Notes: generated by a model from the sequence alone, not told the origin. 64,000 nucleotides of DNA from Terebella lapidaria (GCA_949152475.1 OX424570.1:14938694-15002693), one strand, 5' to 3'; shown: positions 1 to 9,945, counted from the first letter of the stretch. Program-made: numbers and translations.

Positions 1-177
1 AAGAGGTCCATTCCAGACCACGCTACCAACCTTAGAGACTTCTAGCCGGAGTTTATCCGTACAGCAGTAGCAGTTTTCCGGAGTTTTACCGTTTCAGCTC
101 CGGTTAAATAACAACTCACCCACCTCCCTAGAAAACCGGTTCATCAAGACGTCACAGAAGGGTGAAAACCCGTTACA
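1..177 (+). repeat. 5' LTR, inner 177 bp
   Basis: This stretch matches 10,731-10,907 of the 3' LTR without gaps and with a single mismatch. It ends in CCGTTACA, the mirror of the TGTAACGG that opens the 3' LTR. The first 1.2 kb of this LTR lies outside the window. Confidence 0.93.
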
Positions 178-183
178 ACTTTT

Positions 184-201
184 TGGTGGCAGCGGTGGGA
201 T
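184..201 (+). promoter_or_regulatory. Primer-binding site for tRNA-Leu
   Basis: The 18 bases TGGTGGCAGCGGTGGGAT begin six bases after the LTR end. They are the exact complement of the 3' end of animal tRNA-Leu(AAG) (...ATCCCACCGCTGCCA plus CCA). Minus-strand DNA synthesis of the element would be primed here. tRNA-Leu priming is known for several Ty3/gypsy lineages of invertebrates. The tRNA sequence is recalled from vertebrates, so the isoacceptor should be confirmed in the host. Confidence 0.85.
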
Positions 202-211
202 CATCTGCAGT

Positions 212-1790
212 ATGACTACTAGACGGGGCAAATTGGCGGAACAGCAGCTGAAAGCAGCCGTGTCGGACACGGAGCAGCCTGTAGGAGCAGTAGGAGCTGA
301 GCCGTTGCAGGTGCCGGTTGCGGTAAAGGAAGCAGTTCGTCCTGCTGAGAGAAAACTGTTGCAGCCGGAAATGCAGAAAGCAGTTGCAGAAGAGCCCCTT
401 CGGGTTCCTCAAGGAGTACAGCCTGCAGAGCAGTTAGCAGAGGCGGAAATTAACTTTCCGGACCAGGCTGGCGATCGGGAACCGGATGCGGAACCGGAAG
501 GCGGAGAGAATTTAGTTGACAACCTGACCAGATTATTGGCGACCCAAATGGAGGTGTTTCAGCAGCACCTGGCAGTAACCGGAAAGCAGCAGCAGGCAGA
601 AGCAGTACAACAACCCGCACCAAGGGCAGGAGTAGCCAGATTAATGACGTACGACGGAACTGATCCGTGGCCGGAGTATGAGGCTCACCTCCTTGAATAC
701 GCTCGGTACTACCGTTGGACAGCAGAGGAAAAGGCGCTGAACTTATGTGTCAGTCTGAGGGGTAACGCTCGCAGCATACTACTGGATCTGTCCGCGGAGC
801 AGAGACGCAGCTTTGATACGGTTGTGGCGGCATTAAAACAGCAGTTTTGTCCGGGAGAGAAAACATTTGTTTTCCAGGCGGAATTGCAGACACGGAAATT
901 GCAGCCGGAGGAGGAGCTGTCCGAGCTGGCCAGAGACATACGGAGCAAGACGCGGCTAGCTTACCCAAAAGCAGATCCGGCAACAACAGAAGTGCTCATG
1001 AAGATGCATTTCTGCAACAGTCTGACTAACCGAGATATGCGGTTGTCGGTATTGAAAAGCCACCCGGAAACGCTGTCGCAGGCCCTGGCTTTCGCTACCG
1101 AGTATGAGAGTATTATGAAGACGGACAACAGCAGACCAGCGGAGCGACACCGGACGAGGCAGCTGAACACGGAGCCGGAGTGGAGCCAGCAGGTGAACGA
1201 ATTGCGGAAGCAAGCCGAGCAGACTCAGCAGCAGTTGGCGGATCTGATGACTCAGGTCAAGGAAGCGGTTAGCCGGCAGCAGCAGCAGCGCAGTTCCCGA
1301 GCGGATTTAGAATGCTTCAACTGTGGCCGAAAAGGGCATTTTGCCCGAGACTGCAGATTGCCGAGACAACAGCAGCAAAGGCGGCAACCCCAGCAGCAGC
1401 AGCAGCAACAGCGGCAACCACTGCAGCAGCAGCAGAGACAGCAGCAGCAACAGCGGATTGCCCGGATTGTCCGACAGACCCGAAGTAGTGGAATTCCACA
1501 GCCCAAGCCAAGGAAGGGAGGTCGTCGGAGTCAGTTACGGAAACAGCAGCACAGACCAAGAGCAGATCTGGAGTGTTTTAACTGCGGCAGGAGGGGGCAT
1601 TTCGCCCGAGATTGCAGGCTCCCGAGACCACAGCAGCAACGGCGGCAACCACCGCAACAGCAGCAGAGACGGCAGCAGCAACGATGGATTGTCCGGATTG
1701 TCCGGCAGACCCGGAGCAGTGAAACTCCAGAGCCCGAACCAAGGAAGGGGGGACGCCGGAGGCGGTCGCGGAAATCAGCCGGAGAAGCAG
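212..1790 (+). pseudogene. gag: gag region of the LTR element (capsid-like part and two zinc knuckles)
   Basis: The ATG at 212 is the first start after the primer site. A Gln/Glu/Ala-rich leader of about 145 residues precedes a retrotransposon-gag-type capsid region (about residues 146-300; key pattern YDGTDPWPEYEAHL, then a Leu-rich helical part). A Gln-rich stretch then carries two CCHC knuckles, CFNCGRKGHFARDC and CFNCGRRGHFARDC, about 87 residues apart and each followed by a poly-Gln/Arg tract. The second knuckle block looks like a duplicate of the first (shared SSRADLECFNCGR / RPRADLECFNCGR context). The product would package element RNA in cytoplasmic particles. Downstream coding sequence holds repeated Lys/Val/Ala motifs (EKAVSRKPVAVAVT type). 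Treated as part of a broken element. Confidence 0.8.
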
Positions 1791-2149
1791 AGCTGGCAGA
1801 AGAGGAGTCTCCGGTAAAAGCAGAATCCAAGGCGGTTGCGGTGGCGGAGAAAGCTGTTCCCGGAAGGCCGGTGGCGGTTGCAGGGAAGGCGGATGCGGAG
1901 AAAGCAGTGTCCCGGAAGCCGGTTGCGGTTACGGTGACGGAGAAAGCAGTGTCCCGGAAGCCGGTTGCGGTTGCGGTGACAGAGAAAGCAGTGTCCCGGA
2001 AGCCGGTTGCGGTTGCAGTGACGGAGAAAGCAGCGTCCCGGAAGCCGGTTGCGGTTGCGGTGACGGAGAAGGCAGTTCCAGGAAAAGCGGATGCGGTTGC
2101 AGAGCAGATTAGGCTGGCGGAAAATGCGGACCAGGATACTGTGCTGGGG

Positions 2150-3330
2150 CAGAAATATCAACGGGATGAGTTGCGGAGATTGCAGCAAGCCGAACCTTGG
2201 TACCCACTGGTGACGTCGCTGATCGACGGGAGCGGTACAGCTGGCAGTGCAGACTTTTCCAGCATGAGCAGTGAGGAGAAAGTGCTGTACGGGATGCGGA
2301 AGACCTTGCTGAAAGTCGACGGAGTAGTCTACCGGAAATGGAAAACGGCAGAAGGAACCAGCCGAATGCAGTTAATAACCCCGAAGGAGCTGAGACAGGA
2401 GATTTTCCGTCTGGCCCATCAGAGCCGGACGGGAGGACACCTCGGAAGCAGAAGGATGGCGGCTAGCATTCGGAGGCGGTATTTCTGGCCGGCTATGATG
2501 CGGGACATAAAGCAGTGGGTGCTGAGCTGTGACGAATGTGCGTCAAGAAGTATGCAGAACCTGAAACGATCTCCGATGCAGAAATACCGGGTTGGAGCTC
2601 CCATGGAGAGGGTGGCAATGGACGTGATGGGTCCGTTACCTAAATCCACCCGGGGGAACCGGTACATCTTAGTAATCGGTGATTACTTCACCAAGTGATT
2701 AGAGGCTTACCCGATGCCGAATCAGGAAGCGGTGACGGTTGCGGACATATTCGTCAACCAGTTTGCAGCACGGTACGGTATCCCGATGGAGATCCACACC
2801 GACCAAGGCAGAAATTTCGAGTCCGACTTGCTGAGAAATGTTTGCAGAATCCTGGGGATTCACAAGACACGGACAACCGCTTTCCGACCTCAGTCGGACG
2901 GTTTCATTGAGCGATTCAACCGGACGCTGCAGCAGATCCTGAGCCTGTACGTAAGCGAGCGGCAGACCAACTGGGATCAGCTAGTTGTACGACCGGAGGA
3001 AGGTCGACAATCAGTTCCAGCCAGGAGACCGAGTGTGGATGGCGGTCAAAACACGGAAGAAGGGCAAAGCTCCCAAGTTGCAGAGGAAGTGGAGCGGTCC
3101 AAAGCTAGTGCTGAGCAGATTTACCGACGTGACCTACGAGATTGTGCAGAGAGTGAAACTCGGCAGAAGGTGGTTCACTTCGATTTGCTGAAACCGTCTA
3201 ATGGTGTCAAGCATCCGAGATGGATGAAGCGGAGAATGGCGGATTCCTGGAGGCAGACGGAGCCGCCGAAGCAGAGTAGTGTTCCGGAGACGGAACAGAC
3301 GGTCTCTGAGTCGGATACGGACTCGGAGTA
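2150..3330 (+). pseudogene. Integrase region of the LTR element, first copy
   Basis: The translated sequence shows the H-H-C-C zinc-binding part (HQSRTGGHLG ... CDECASRS), the start of a DDE core (MDVMGPLPKSTRGNRYI) and further core sequence (HTDQGRNFES, FRPQSDGFIERFNRTLQQ), followed by a GPY/F-like C-terminal part (PGDRVWMAV, KWSGPKLV). This order is typical of Ty3/gypsy integrases, which insert element cDNA into the host genome. The region is broken. A nearly identical second copy lies 2,035 bp downstream. The roughly 560 bp after it, up to the duplication joint, hold no recognisable domain. Confidence 0.8.
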
Positions 3331-4184
3331 AAGCCGCAGAGGACGAAGAAATATGAGAAGACGGAGTGAGCTGTAGAGCAGGAGAAGGAGATAGCTGAGA
3401 CCCTGGTAAAACGTTGAGTTCCGGCAGAGAGCGACCGCAAGAAGTTGGAACAGTGAGCAAGTGCTGGTTCCGGAAACAGGGCGGAGAAAGGAAGCAGAGC
3501 GGAAAGCGGTGCAGAGACCGGATAGAGACATCCTAGAGGTTCTGACTGGTTTGAGCGCATAGTCAACCAGTCCAGGGTAGCGGCCAGGGGTCCAGAAGAA
3601 CCTGGGTTAGCGGTCTAGTATCTCCAGAGAAGCAGCTACACGTCTTCCGTATTCAGAGAATTAAGACGGAAAAGTTTTCCGGCTGTAGACAACCAACCAG
3701 AGTTTCCACTTAGCAGAGACAGCAAACCGGCTGCAGATCGACAGAAGCGGTGAAACATCATTCCAGATAGGAAGGGCCCTCCTTCTGGACAAGTATGTAT
3801 GCAGTTTCCAGTGTCGACAAGCAGTAATACCCGCGAGCAGATATGCAGTTGACGAAGCAGTACAGATGGCGGAAACGCCCAACTTGCATTCTAGATGGAA
3901 GGCCGGTGGCGGTTGCAGGGAAGGCGGATGCGGAGAAAGCAGTGTCCCGGAAGCCGGTTGCGGTTACGGTGACGGAGAAAGCAGTGTCCCGGAAGCCGGT
4001 TGCGGTTGCGGTGACAGAGAAAGCAGTGTCCCGGAAGCCGGTTGCGGTTGCAGTGACGGAGAAAGCAGCGTCCCGGAAGCCGGTTGCGGTTGCGGTGACG
4101 GAGAAGGCAGTTCCAGGAAAAGCGGATGCGGTTGCAGAGCAGATTAGGCTGGCGGAAAATGCGGACCAGGATACTGTGCTGGGG

Positions 4185-5366
4185 CAGAAATATCAACGGG
4201 ATGAGTTGCGGAGATTGCAGCAAGCCGAACCTTGGTACCCACTGGTGACGTCGCTGATCGACGGGAGCGGTACAGCTGGCAGTGCAGACTTTTCCAGCAT
4301 GAGCAGTGAGGAGAAAGTGCTGTATGGGATGCGGAAGACCTTGCTGAAAGTCGACGGAGTAGTCTACCGGAAATGGAAAACGGCAGAAGGAACCAGCCGA
4401 ATGCAGTTAATAACCCCGAAGGAGCTGAGACAGGAGATTTTCCGTCTGGCCCATCAGAGCCGGACGGGAGGACACCTCGGAAGCAGAAGGATGGCGGCTA
4501 GCATTCGGAGGCGGTATTTCTGGCCGGCTATGATGCGGGACATAAAGCAGTGGGTGCTGAGCTGTGACGAATGTGCGTCAAGAAGTATGCAGAACCTGAA
4601 ACGATCTCCGATGCAGAAATACCGGGTTGGAGCTCCCATGGAGAGGGTGGCAATGGACGTGATGGGTCCGTTACCTAAATCCACCCGGGGGAACCGGTAC
4701 ATCTTAGTAATCGGTGATTACTTCACCAAGTGATTAGAGGCTTACCCGATGCCGAATCAGGAAGCGGTGACGGTTGCGGACATATTCGTCAACCAGTTTG
4801 CAGCACGGTACGGTATCCCGATGGAGATCCACACCGACCAAGGCAGAAATTTCGAGTCCGACTTGCTGAGAAATGTTTGCAGAATCCTGGGGATTCACAA
4901 GACACGGACAACCGCTTTCCGACCTCAGTCGGACGGTTTCATTGAGCGATTCAACCGGACGCTGCAGCAGATCCTGAGCCTGTACGTAAGCGAGCGGCAG
5001 ACCAACTGGGATCAGCTAGTTGTACGACCGGAGGAAGGTCGACAATCAGTTCCAGCCAGGAGACCGAGTGTGGATGGCGGTCAAAACACGGAAGAAGGGC
5101 AAAGCTCCCAAGTTGCAGAGGAAGTGGAGCGGTCCAAAGCTAGTGCTGAGCAGATTTACCGACGTGACCTACGAGATTGTGCAGAGAGTGAAACTCGGCA
5201 GAAGGTGGTTCACTTCGATTTGCTGAAACCGTCTAATGGTGTCAAGCATCCGAGATGGATGAAGCGGAGAATGGCGGATTCCTGGAGGCAGACGGAGCCG
5301 CCGAAGCAGAGTAGTGTTCCGGAGACGGAACAGACGGTCTCTGAGTCGGATACGGACTCGGAGTAA
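4185..5366 (+). pseudogene. Integrase region of the LTR element, second copy
   Basis: This is the second unit of the tandem duplication and carries the same H-H-C-C, DDE-core and C-terminal motifs as the first integrase region at a constant offset of 2,035 bp. It is broken in the same manner as its twin. No start-codon context or promoter of its own was seen, so it is read as a passive duplicate. Confidence 0.8.
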
Positions 5367-6114
5367 AGCCGCAGAGGACGAAGAAATATGAGAAGACGGA
5401 GTGAGCTGTAGAGCAGGAGAAGGAGATAGCTGAGACCCTGGTAAAACGTTGAGTTCCGGCAGAGAGCGACCGCAAGAAGTTGGAACAGTGAGCAAGTGCT
5501 GGTTCCGGAAACAGGGCGGAGAAAGGAAGCAGAGCGGAAAGCGGTGCAGAGACCGGATAGAGACATCCTAGAGGTTCTGACTGGTTTGAGCGCATAGTCA
5601 ACCAGTCCAGGGTAGCGGCCAGGGGTCCAGAAGAACCTGGGTTAGCGGTCTAGTATCTCCAGAGAAGCAGCTACACGTCTTCCGTATTCAGAGAATTAAG
5701 ACGGAAAAGTTTTCCGGCTGTAGACAACCAACCAGAGTTTCCACTTAGCAGAGACAGCAAACCGGCTGCAGATCGACAGAAGCGGTGAAACATCATTCCA
5801 GATAGGAAGGGCCCTCCTTCTGGACAAGTATGTATGCAGTTTCCAGTGTCGACAAGCAGTAATACCCGCGAGCAGATATGCAGTTGACGAAGCAGTACAG
5901 ATGGCGGAAACGCCCAACTTGCATTCTAGATGTTCGTCTGAGAGGCAGATTCAACTGGCTGAAACTCTATTCAACCCTCCTGATGGCAGAGATACTTCAA
6001 AATTGCAGTAATTCGCTCGGAGAAGCAGTTGAAAGGGAGCCGGAAAAACCCGGAGAAGCCGGTTGAGCCAGAGACGGACACCTCTCGGTTAACGGTTGAG
6101 TTTTTGCATAATTG

Positions 6115-6184
6115 TGACGTCACTCCTGAGGCAGCCAATCAGCGTGGAGCTTTTCAAGTCACGTGAGCAGAAAGGGTATAAAAG
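6115..6184 (+). promoter_or_regulatory. Internal promoter A of the LTR element
   Basis: In 70 bp there is a CRE (TGACGTCA, 6,115-6,122), a CCAAT box (6,135-6,139), an E-box (GTCACGTGA, 6,158-6,166) and a TATA box (TATAAAAG, 6,177-6,184). The E-box starts 19 bp before the TATA box. Transcription would begin near 6,205-6,215 and lead into the first zinc-finger gene (ATG at 6,429). The same set of sites occurs in the LTR promoter and, in part, before the second zinc-finger gene. Function is inferred from motif content only. Confidence 0.7.
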
Positions 6185-6428
6185 GGCCTTGAATTCGGGC
6201 TCTGACAGCAGTTGGAGAGCAGACCTCGAGCTGTGCACATCGCAGACAAAGTTTGGCGGAATCGAATCAAGTCCAGCATTTTCCGGCAGCGGCAGATTTT
6301 GCAGTGAAAAACGACTAAGTGTTTCCCGGAAGACCACCAGTCCGGAGAAGCGGTGCAGAAGCGGTGCAGAAGCGGTGCAGTAAAAGCGGTGCAGTAGATC
6401 GACAATTTCAGTTTCCCGGCCTTCCGGA

Positions 6429-7094
6429 ATGGCCTACTCGGCATTCCTTGAAAGACAAGATCGCGGCCGGAGCAGAGATTGGGCAAGCCCTCAGCCACTG
6501 GATTATAGCCGGCTGTGTAAGCGGTGTGACCGGATGTTCGAGAGCGCGACGGACAGGAGACGGCATGTGTGCCCATCCCAGAGATATCATTGCTGTTTGT
6601 GTGCCTTCTACGGCAACCGGGCGAACGACCTTAGGCGGCATCTCCGGGAGATGCACGGCTGGAAGTACCCTTCCGGGAACCGTCCTCCTCAGGACGAGGC
6701 AACCCTCAACCATGTGGGAACCTTTGATTCGGCCTGGCGGGGAACAGCAACGCAGTCCCGGCGGAAGCGGTTCCGGAGATTCTGCACACAGTCTCCCAGG
6801 GAGAATCCAGTTCCGGAGACTTATGCGGACCAGCTTCCGTTCGGACCTGACTGGGATGCCGGAGCAGCCGCCCCCATCGGACAACCGGAGCAGTTAGATC
6901 TACCGGAATGGGCCCCGGACCCGCAGGGCTGTCTCCGGGTCGCCAAAGAAGACCAAGCGGAGGATTGGGAGGCGGAAATCCGTGCCAGAGAATACCGGCC
7001 TCCATCTCCCACCTCGGAACCGGAGACGGATGAGTCGGAGTATGTGACGGCAGATGAGGAGTCCTGGACGGAAGCGAAGGCAGTGTGGCAGTAG
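6429..7094 (+). CDS. Accessory C2H2 zinc-finger protein A of the LTR element (221 aa)
   Basis: An open 221-residue gene with ATG at 6,429, about 245 bp downstream of promoter A. Finger 1 is irregular (C30-x2-C33-x12-H46-x-C48). Finger 2 is classical (C55-x2-C58-x12-H71-x4-H76, ending RRHLREMH). A basic stretch (SRRKRFRRF, about 109-117) follows, then an acidic Pro/Glu-rich tail (about 150-221). Nucleic-acid binding in the nucleus is the likely activity, but two fingers alone do not tell DNA from RNA. The codon and base composition match the rest of the element and not the host DNA. The two-finger N-terminus has the same layout as protein B downstream, which suggests the two genes are duplicates. 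The gene looks whole. I do not recognise the protein family beyond the fingers. Confidence 0.72.
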   Translation: MAYSAFLERQDRGRSRDWASPQPLDYSRLCKRCDRMFESATDRRRHVCPSQRYHCCLCAFYGNRANDLRRHLREMHGWKYPSGNRPPQDEATLNHVGTFDSAWRGTATQSRRKRFRRFCTQSPRENPVPETYADQLPFGPDWDAGAAAPIGQPEQLDLPEWAPDPQGCLRVAKEDQAEDWEAEIRAREYRPPSPTSEPETDESEYVTADEESWTEAKAVWQ

Positions 7095-7190
7095 CAGAGG
7101 CAGATGGCAGTGTAGCGGTAGACGGAGGCGGTTGGCAGTTTGGCGGAGACGGAGAAGAAGAAGCGGTGGCAGTTAGCAGCAACAACACGG

Positions 7191-7218
<28 letters not shown>
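7191..7218 (+). repeat. Run of 28 A between accessory genes A and B
   Basis: An uninterrupted A28 lies 96 bp after the stop of gene A and about 50 bp before promoter B. It may be the fossil 3' tail of a polyadenylated transcript captured by the element, or a chance expansion. No AATAAA precedes it closely. Confidence 0.9.
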
Positions 7219-7221
<3 letters not shown>

Positions 7222-7268
7222 TATTTATCCAAGAAAACCACCAGGAGGAGTTACAGTTTGCTGAGCAG

Positions 7269-7319
7269 CCAATCATCAAGCGGATAAGCCAGTCATGTGA
7301 CTTCCAGAGACTATAAAAG
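7269..7319 (+). promoter_or_regulatory. Internal promoter B of the LTR element
   Basis: A CCAAT box (7,269-7,273), an E-box variant (GTCATGTGAC, 7,292-7,301) and a TATA box (TATAAAAG, 7,312-7,319) follow one another, with the E-box starting 20 bp before the TATA box, as in promoter A. The ATG of gene B is 78 bp downstream of the TATA box, which leaves a short 5' leader. No full CRE is seen here. Confidence 0.68.
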
Positions 7320-7396
7320 GGGCAGTTAGCTGTTACCGGACGCAGAAGGCAGTTTGCTGTAGCTGAGTCAACATCGACACAAAGCAGAGAATCAGA

Positions 7397-9247
7397 ATGC
7401 CGAAAGTAAAGACAACACCCCGCAAGCCCCGCCCTCACCGGTGTGGAGACTGCAACCTAGAGTTCAAGAGCAAGCACACGTTGCTCCGGCATGTCACGGA
7501 GCAGCACACGAGCGAAGTCACCGTCTTCGCCTGTCCGCAGTGTGACCATTGGAGCAGACGGAAAGAGGGGACACAGAAGCATTTGCAGTCCCGACACGCA
7601 ATGGACGCGAACCCGATTCGACTAAGGGTGGGCAGAGAGCAGTTTGAGGAGAAAAGCCTCCGGTCCAAGATGACCCCACGGAAAAGCAAGAAGCCGGTAA
7701 CACGGCATGACCAGTTGTCGGATACGGAGTCGGAGTCGGGAGGTTCGGTTTCGTCCCGGACCCGGTACCGTTCCGGTACCCAGTCGGTGGCCACACTAGC
7801 AGCCGACGTTTCGTCCACGGAGGCGGAGAGCAGTTCGGAAGAGGAAGCGGAGCTGAAAATCATGGCAAGTGAAGACGAGTTGCAAGAACCAGGAGACCCG
7901 AAGCCGGTTAAGCCGCCTGTGACCCGGAGTTCTTCCCGGAACACCTCCCGGAAAAACAGCCCAGACCCATCTCGAGGTACCGGAGCCGATCGAGACCGCG
8001 GAAAGAAGCGGAGTCGCAGCCGTTCGCCAGATAATTCCGGACGCCATCAACGACGGGAATATAGGAAGGAGAGCCCGGAGCGAGCCAAGGACCGAGGCGG
8101 AGAACGTGGCCGAGAGGAGAAACGACACACCCCACCCAAGTCTTCCGGAGGCAGCGTCAAAGGAAAAGGCAAGGGGGTGTATGACTACAAGTTCCGGCTG
8201 TTGGAGGAAGGTTCCAGCGGAGCAACGGCAGAAGTGGGAGTGGCGGACATTGCGGAAATGCAGAGCAGAGACGATGAGGAAGACCTTTTCCGGAGCCCAC
8301 CTCCGAGAACGACTAGCAGTGGCAGAGTAGTGAGCAGCGTGATTGTCCGGCCCGGAGGCGGAGCAGAAAGCAGATCCAGCGGCCGAGCCGATAGCAGAGC
8401 AGATAGCCGAGCCGATAGCAGAGCAGATAGCAGGGTAGATAGCCGAGCGGACAGCAGACCCATTGGCAGATCAGGAGGCAGACCAGAGACCAAAACGGAA
8501 GGCGGAACCCGGAGCAGAGCTGGCAGTGAGACGGAGACCCGAGGATCCACGGAGCGAACTTTGCCGGCAACCATTCAAGCAGTAGCCGGAAGCAGAACCA
8601 GTTCCGCGGCTAGAGATGACGGAATGGAGTCCTCCGCGTCTGAACGAAGCCATGCGGACGTGCAGAGAGCCCGGAAGAGTATCCTGGTAGACCAAGCCAG
8701 AGCTACACCCGGAATCCTGTCTCCGGTGGAAACCCGACCTCGACAGTCTTCCAGTGATCGGTCCGGAAGGAGCCAAGTCCGAGCACCAACCCAGAGTCCA
8801 CCCTACACATTCTACCCGTTTGGCGGTCCTTCAACTCAACCGTGTCCGTCCCATTGTTTCCCGGTGAATATTGGGGGACGGAGCGCTTCCGTCTTTGCAC
8901 CTGCAGTCCCGGAGCACGCCAGATACTATGCAGTACGTTGGGGACCGGAGCAGTGGGGGCCAGCCGAGATGAGAGACTCCGGCGTCTACGTGGAGACCAT
9001 GGAGCAGAGAGAGTCACCGTTTGGTCTCGTCCCGACCCGTCAGATCGTCCGGATTCCAGATTGGTCCATCCGGGACGAACGCCTCAGGAATGGGTTCTAC
9101 GTCCCGCCCCAGTGGAGCCTCCATGATCCCGATCTTCTCCCGGTTGATGCCAGAGGAACAAGCTTCGGACGACCGTTAGTAACAAATACCATTCCTCCTC
9201 GTCCGCCGTCGGGGAGCAGTTCGCGCCGTGATACTGGTGGGCAGTAG
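7397..9247 (+). CDS. Accessory C2H2 zinc-finger protein B of the LTR element (616 aa)
   Basis: An open 616-residue gene starting at ATG 7,397, the first ATG after promoter B. Two classical fingers sit at the N-terminus: C16-x2-C19-x12-H32-x4-H37 and C46-x2-C49-x12-H62-x4-H67. A long charged, disordered middle follows, with an RS/RD-rich part (about 190-245) and an ADSR/RVDSR tetra-/pentapeptide repeat (about 328-350). The C-terminal third (about 465-600) is less repetitive, rich in Trp, Tyr and Pro (VRWGPEQWGPAEM, VRIPDWSIRDERL) and could be a folded domain. I recognise no family for that part. A nuclear regulator or RNA-binding protein made by the element is the simplest guess. It looks whole, and base composition is that of the element. 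Confidence 0.74.
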   Translation: MPKVKTTPRKPRPHRCGDCNLEFKSKHTLLRHVTEQHTSEVTVFACPQCDHWSRRKEGTQKHLQSRHAMDANPIRLRVGREQFEEKSLRSKMTPRKSKKPVTRHDQLSDTESESGGSVSSRTRYRSGTQSVATLAADVSSTEAESSSEEEAELKIMASEDELQEPGDPKPVKPPVTRSSSRNTSRKNSPDPSRGTGADRDRGKKRSRSRSPDNSGRHQRREYRKESPERAKDRGGERGREEKRHTPPKSSGGSVKGKGKGVYDYKFRLLEEGSSGATAEVGVADIAEMQSRDDEEDLFRSPPPRTTSSGRVVSSVIVRPGGGAESRSSGRADSRADSRADSRADSRVDSRADSRPIGRSGGRPETKTEGGTRSRAGSETETRGSTERTLPATIQAVAGSRTSSAARDDGMESSASERSHADVQRARKSILVDQARATPGILSPVETRPRQSSSDRSGRSQVRAPTQSPPYTFYPFGGPSTQPCPSHCFPVNIGGRSASVFAPAVPEHARYYAVRWGPEQWGPAEMRDSGVYVETMEQRESPFGLVPTRQIVRIPDWSIRDERLRNGFYVPPQWSLHDPDLLPVDARGTSFGRPLVTNTIPPRPPSGSSSRRDTGGQ

Positions 9248-9506
9248 TCGTCGCAAGTCGTCGCAAGTCAAGTCGGCGCAAGGAGAAGAAAGAAGAACCG
9301 TTTCCCGGATTCTAGTATAATTAAGAGTTAAAAAGTGGGAAACGGAACAAGCAAGATATCCGGGTACAGTGACAGTAAACTAGTTAAGAGGTACCAGTAC
9401 CCGGATCACGGAAACAAGTTGTGTTTGATTTTACGGACAGTTTAACGGTTGACAATTTGTATATTTGTGATATGTGATATTGTTCTGTTCGGGACGAACA
9501 GAGTCT

Positions 9507-9519
9507 AAGGAAGGGGGAG
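9507..9519 (+). promoter_or_regulatory. Polypurine tract of the LTR element
   Basis: AAGGAAGGGGGAG lies directly against the TGTAACGG that opens the 3' LTR. This is the expected position and composition for the plus-strand primer of reverse transcription. Confidence 0.88.
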
Positions 9520-9895
9520 TGTAACGGTTTTGGGGCGTACCCAAAAGTTTCCCCTAGGTAATTCTGTTAGTGTTTTGTGATATTATGGTTAAATAACCGT
9601 TTATTAAAATGTATATGTGTTTAAAGGTTCATACGGTTCTGTATTGTTAATGTTTTAAAGGTTTTCCGTCTCGGAACTTAGTAATTTATGATGTCGGTAA
9701 AGCCGGAGACGGAGCCGGAACCGGAGACGGAACCGGACACGGAGCCGGAACAATGGAGTACAAAAACGTAATGACGTTATTTCCGGAAGGTCATGTGATC
9801 AGCCTCGTTTTCGGTTTAAAAGGTGACGTGTCAGCCACTGATTGGTTCTAGAGTGTTTTTAGAAATCCGGAAAATATCAGTGTTTTGGCGGACTA

Positions 9896-9945
9896 TGACG
9901 TCACAATAGGTTGGTCACGTGACGTGGGTCTCAGGTCTATAAAAG
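9896..9945 (+). promoter_or_regulatory. LTR promoter of the element
   Basis: CRE TGACGTCA (9,896-9,903), E-box GTCACGTGAC (9,914-9,923) and TATAAAAG (9,938-9,945), with an inverted CCAAT (ATTGG, 9,841-9,845) upstream. The E-box starts 24 bp before the TATA box. The matching copy in the 5' LTR lies outside the window and would drive the gag transcript. Confidence 0.75.

Larger units (their letters stand above)
1862..5931 (+). repeat. 2,035-bp tandem duplication inside the LTR element
   Basis: Unit 1 is 1,862-3,896 and unit 2 is 3,897-5,931. The joint shows one base of microhomology (G). Reading the units side by side I noticed a single substitution, so the duplication is very recent or has been homogenised. 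Each unit contains the Lys/Val/Ala repeat motifs, the integrase region and a following stretch without a recognised domain. Confidence 0.93.

Noticed and set aside
1775-2188. Minus-strand frames of 80-137 codons with Arg/Asn/Leu or poly-Cys repeats in the LTR element
   Set aside because: They mirror the CAG and GGTTGCGGT repeats of the plus-strand coding region and show no domain.
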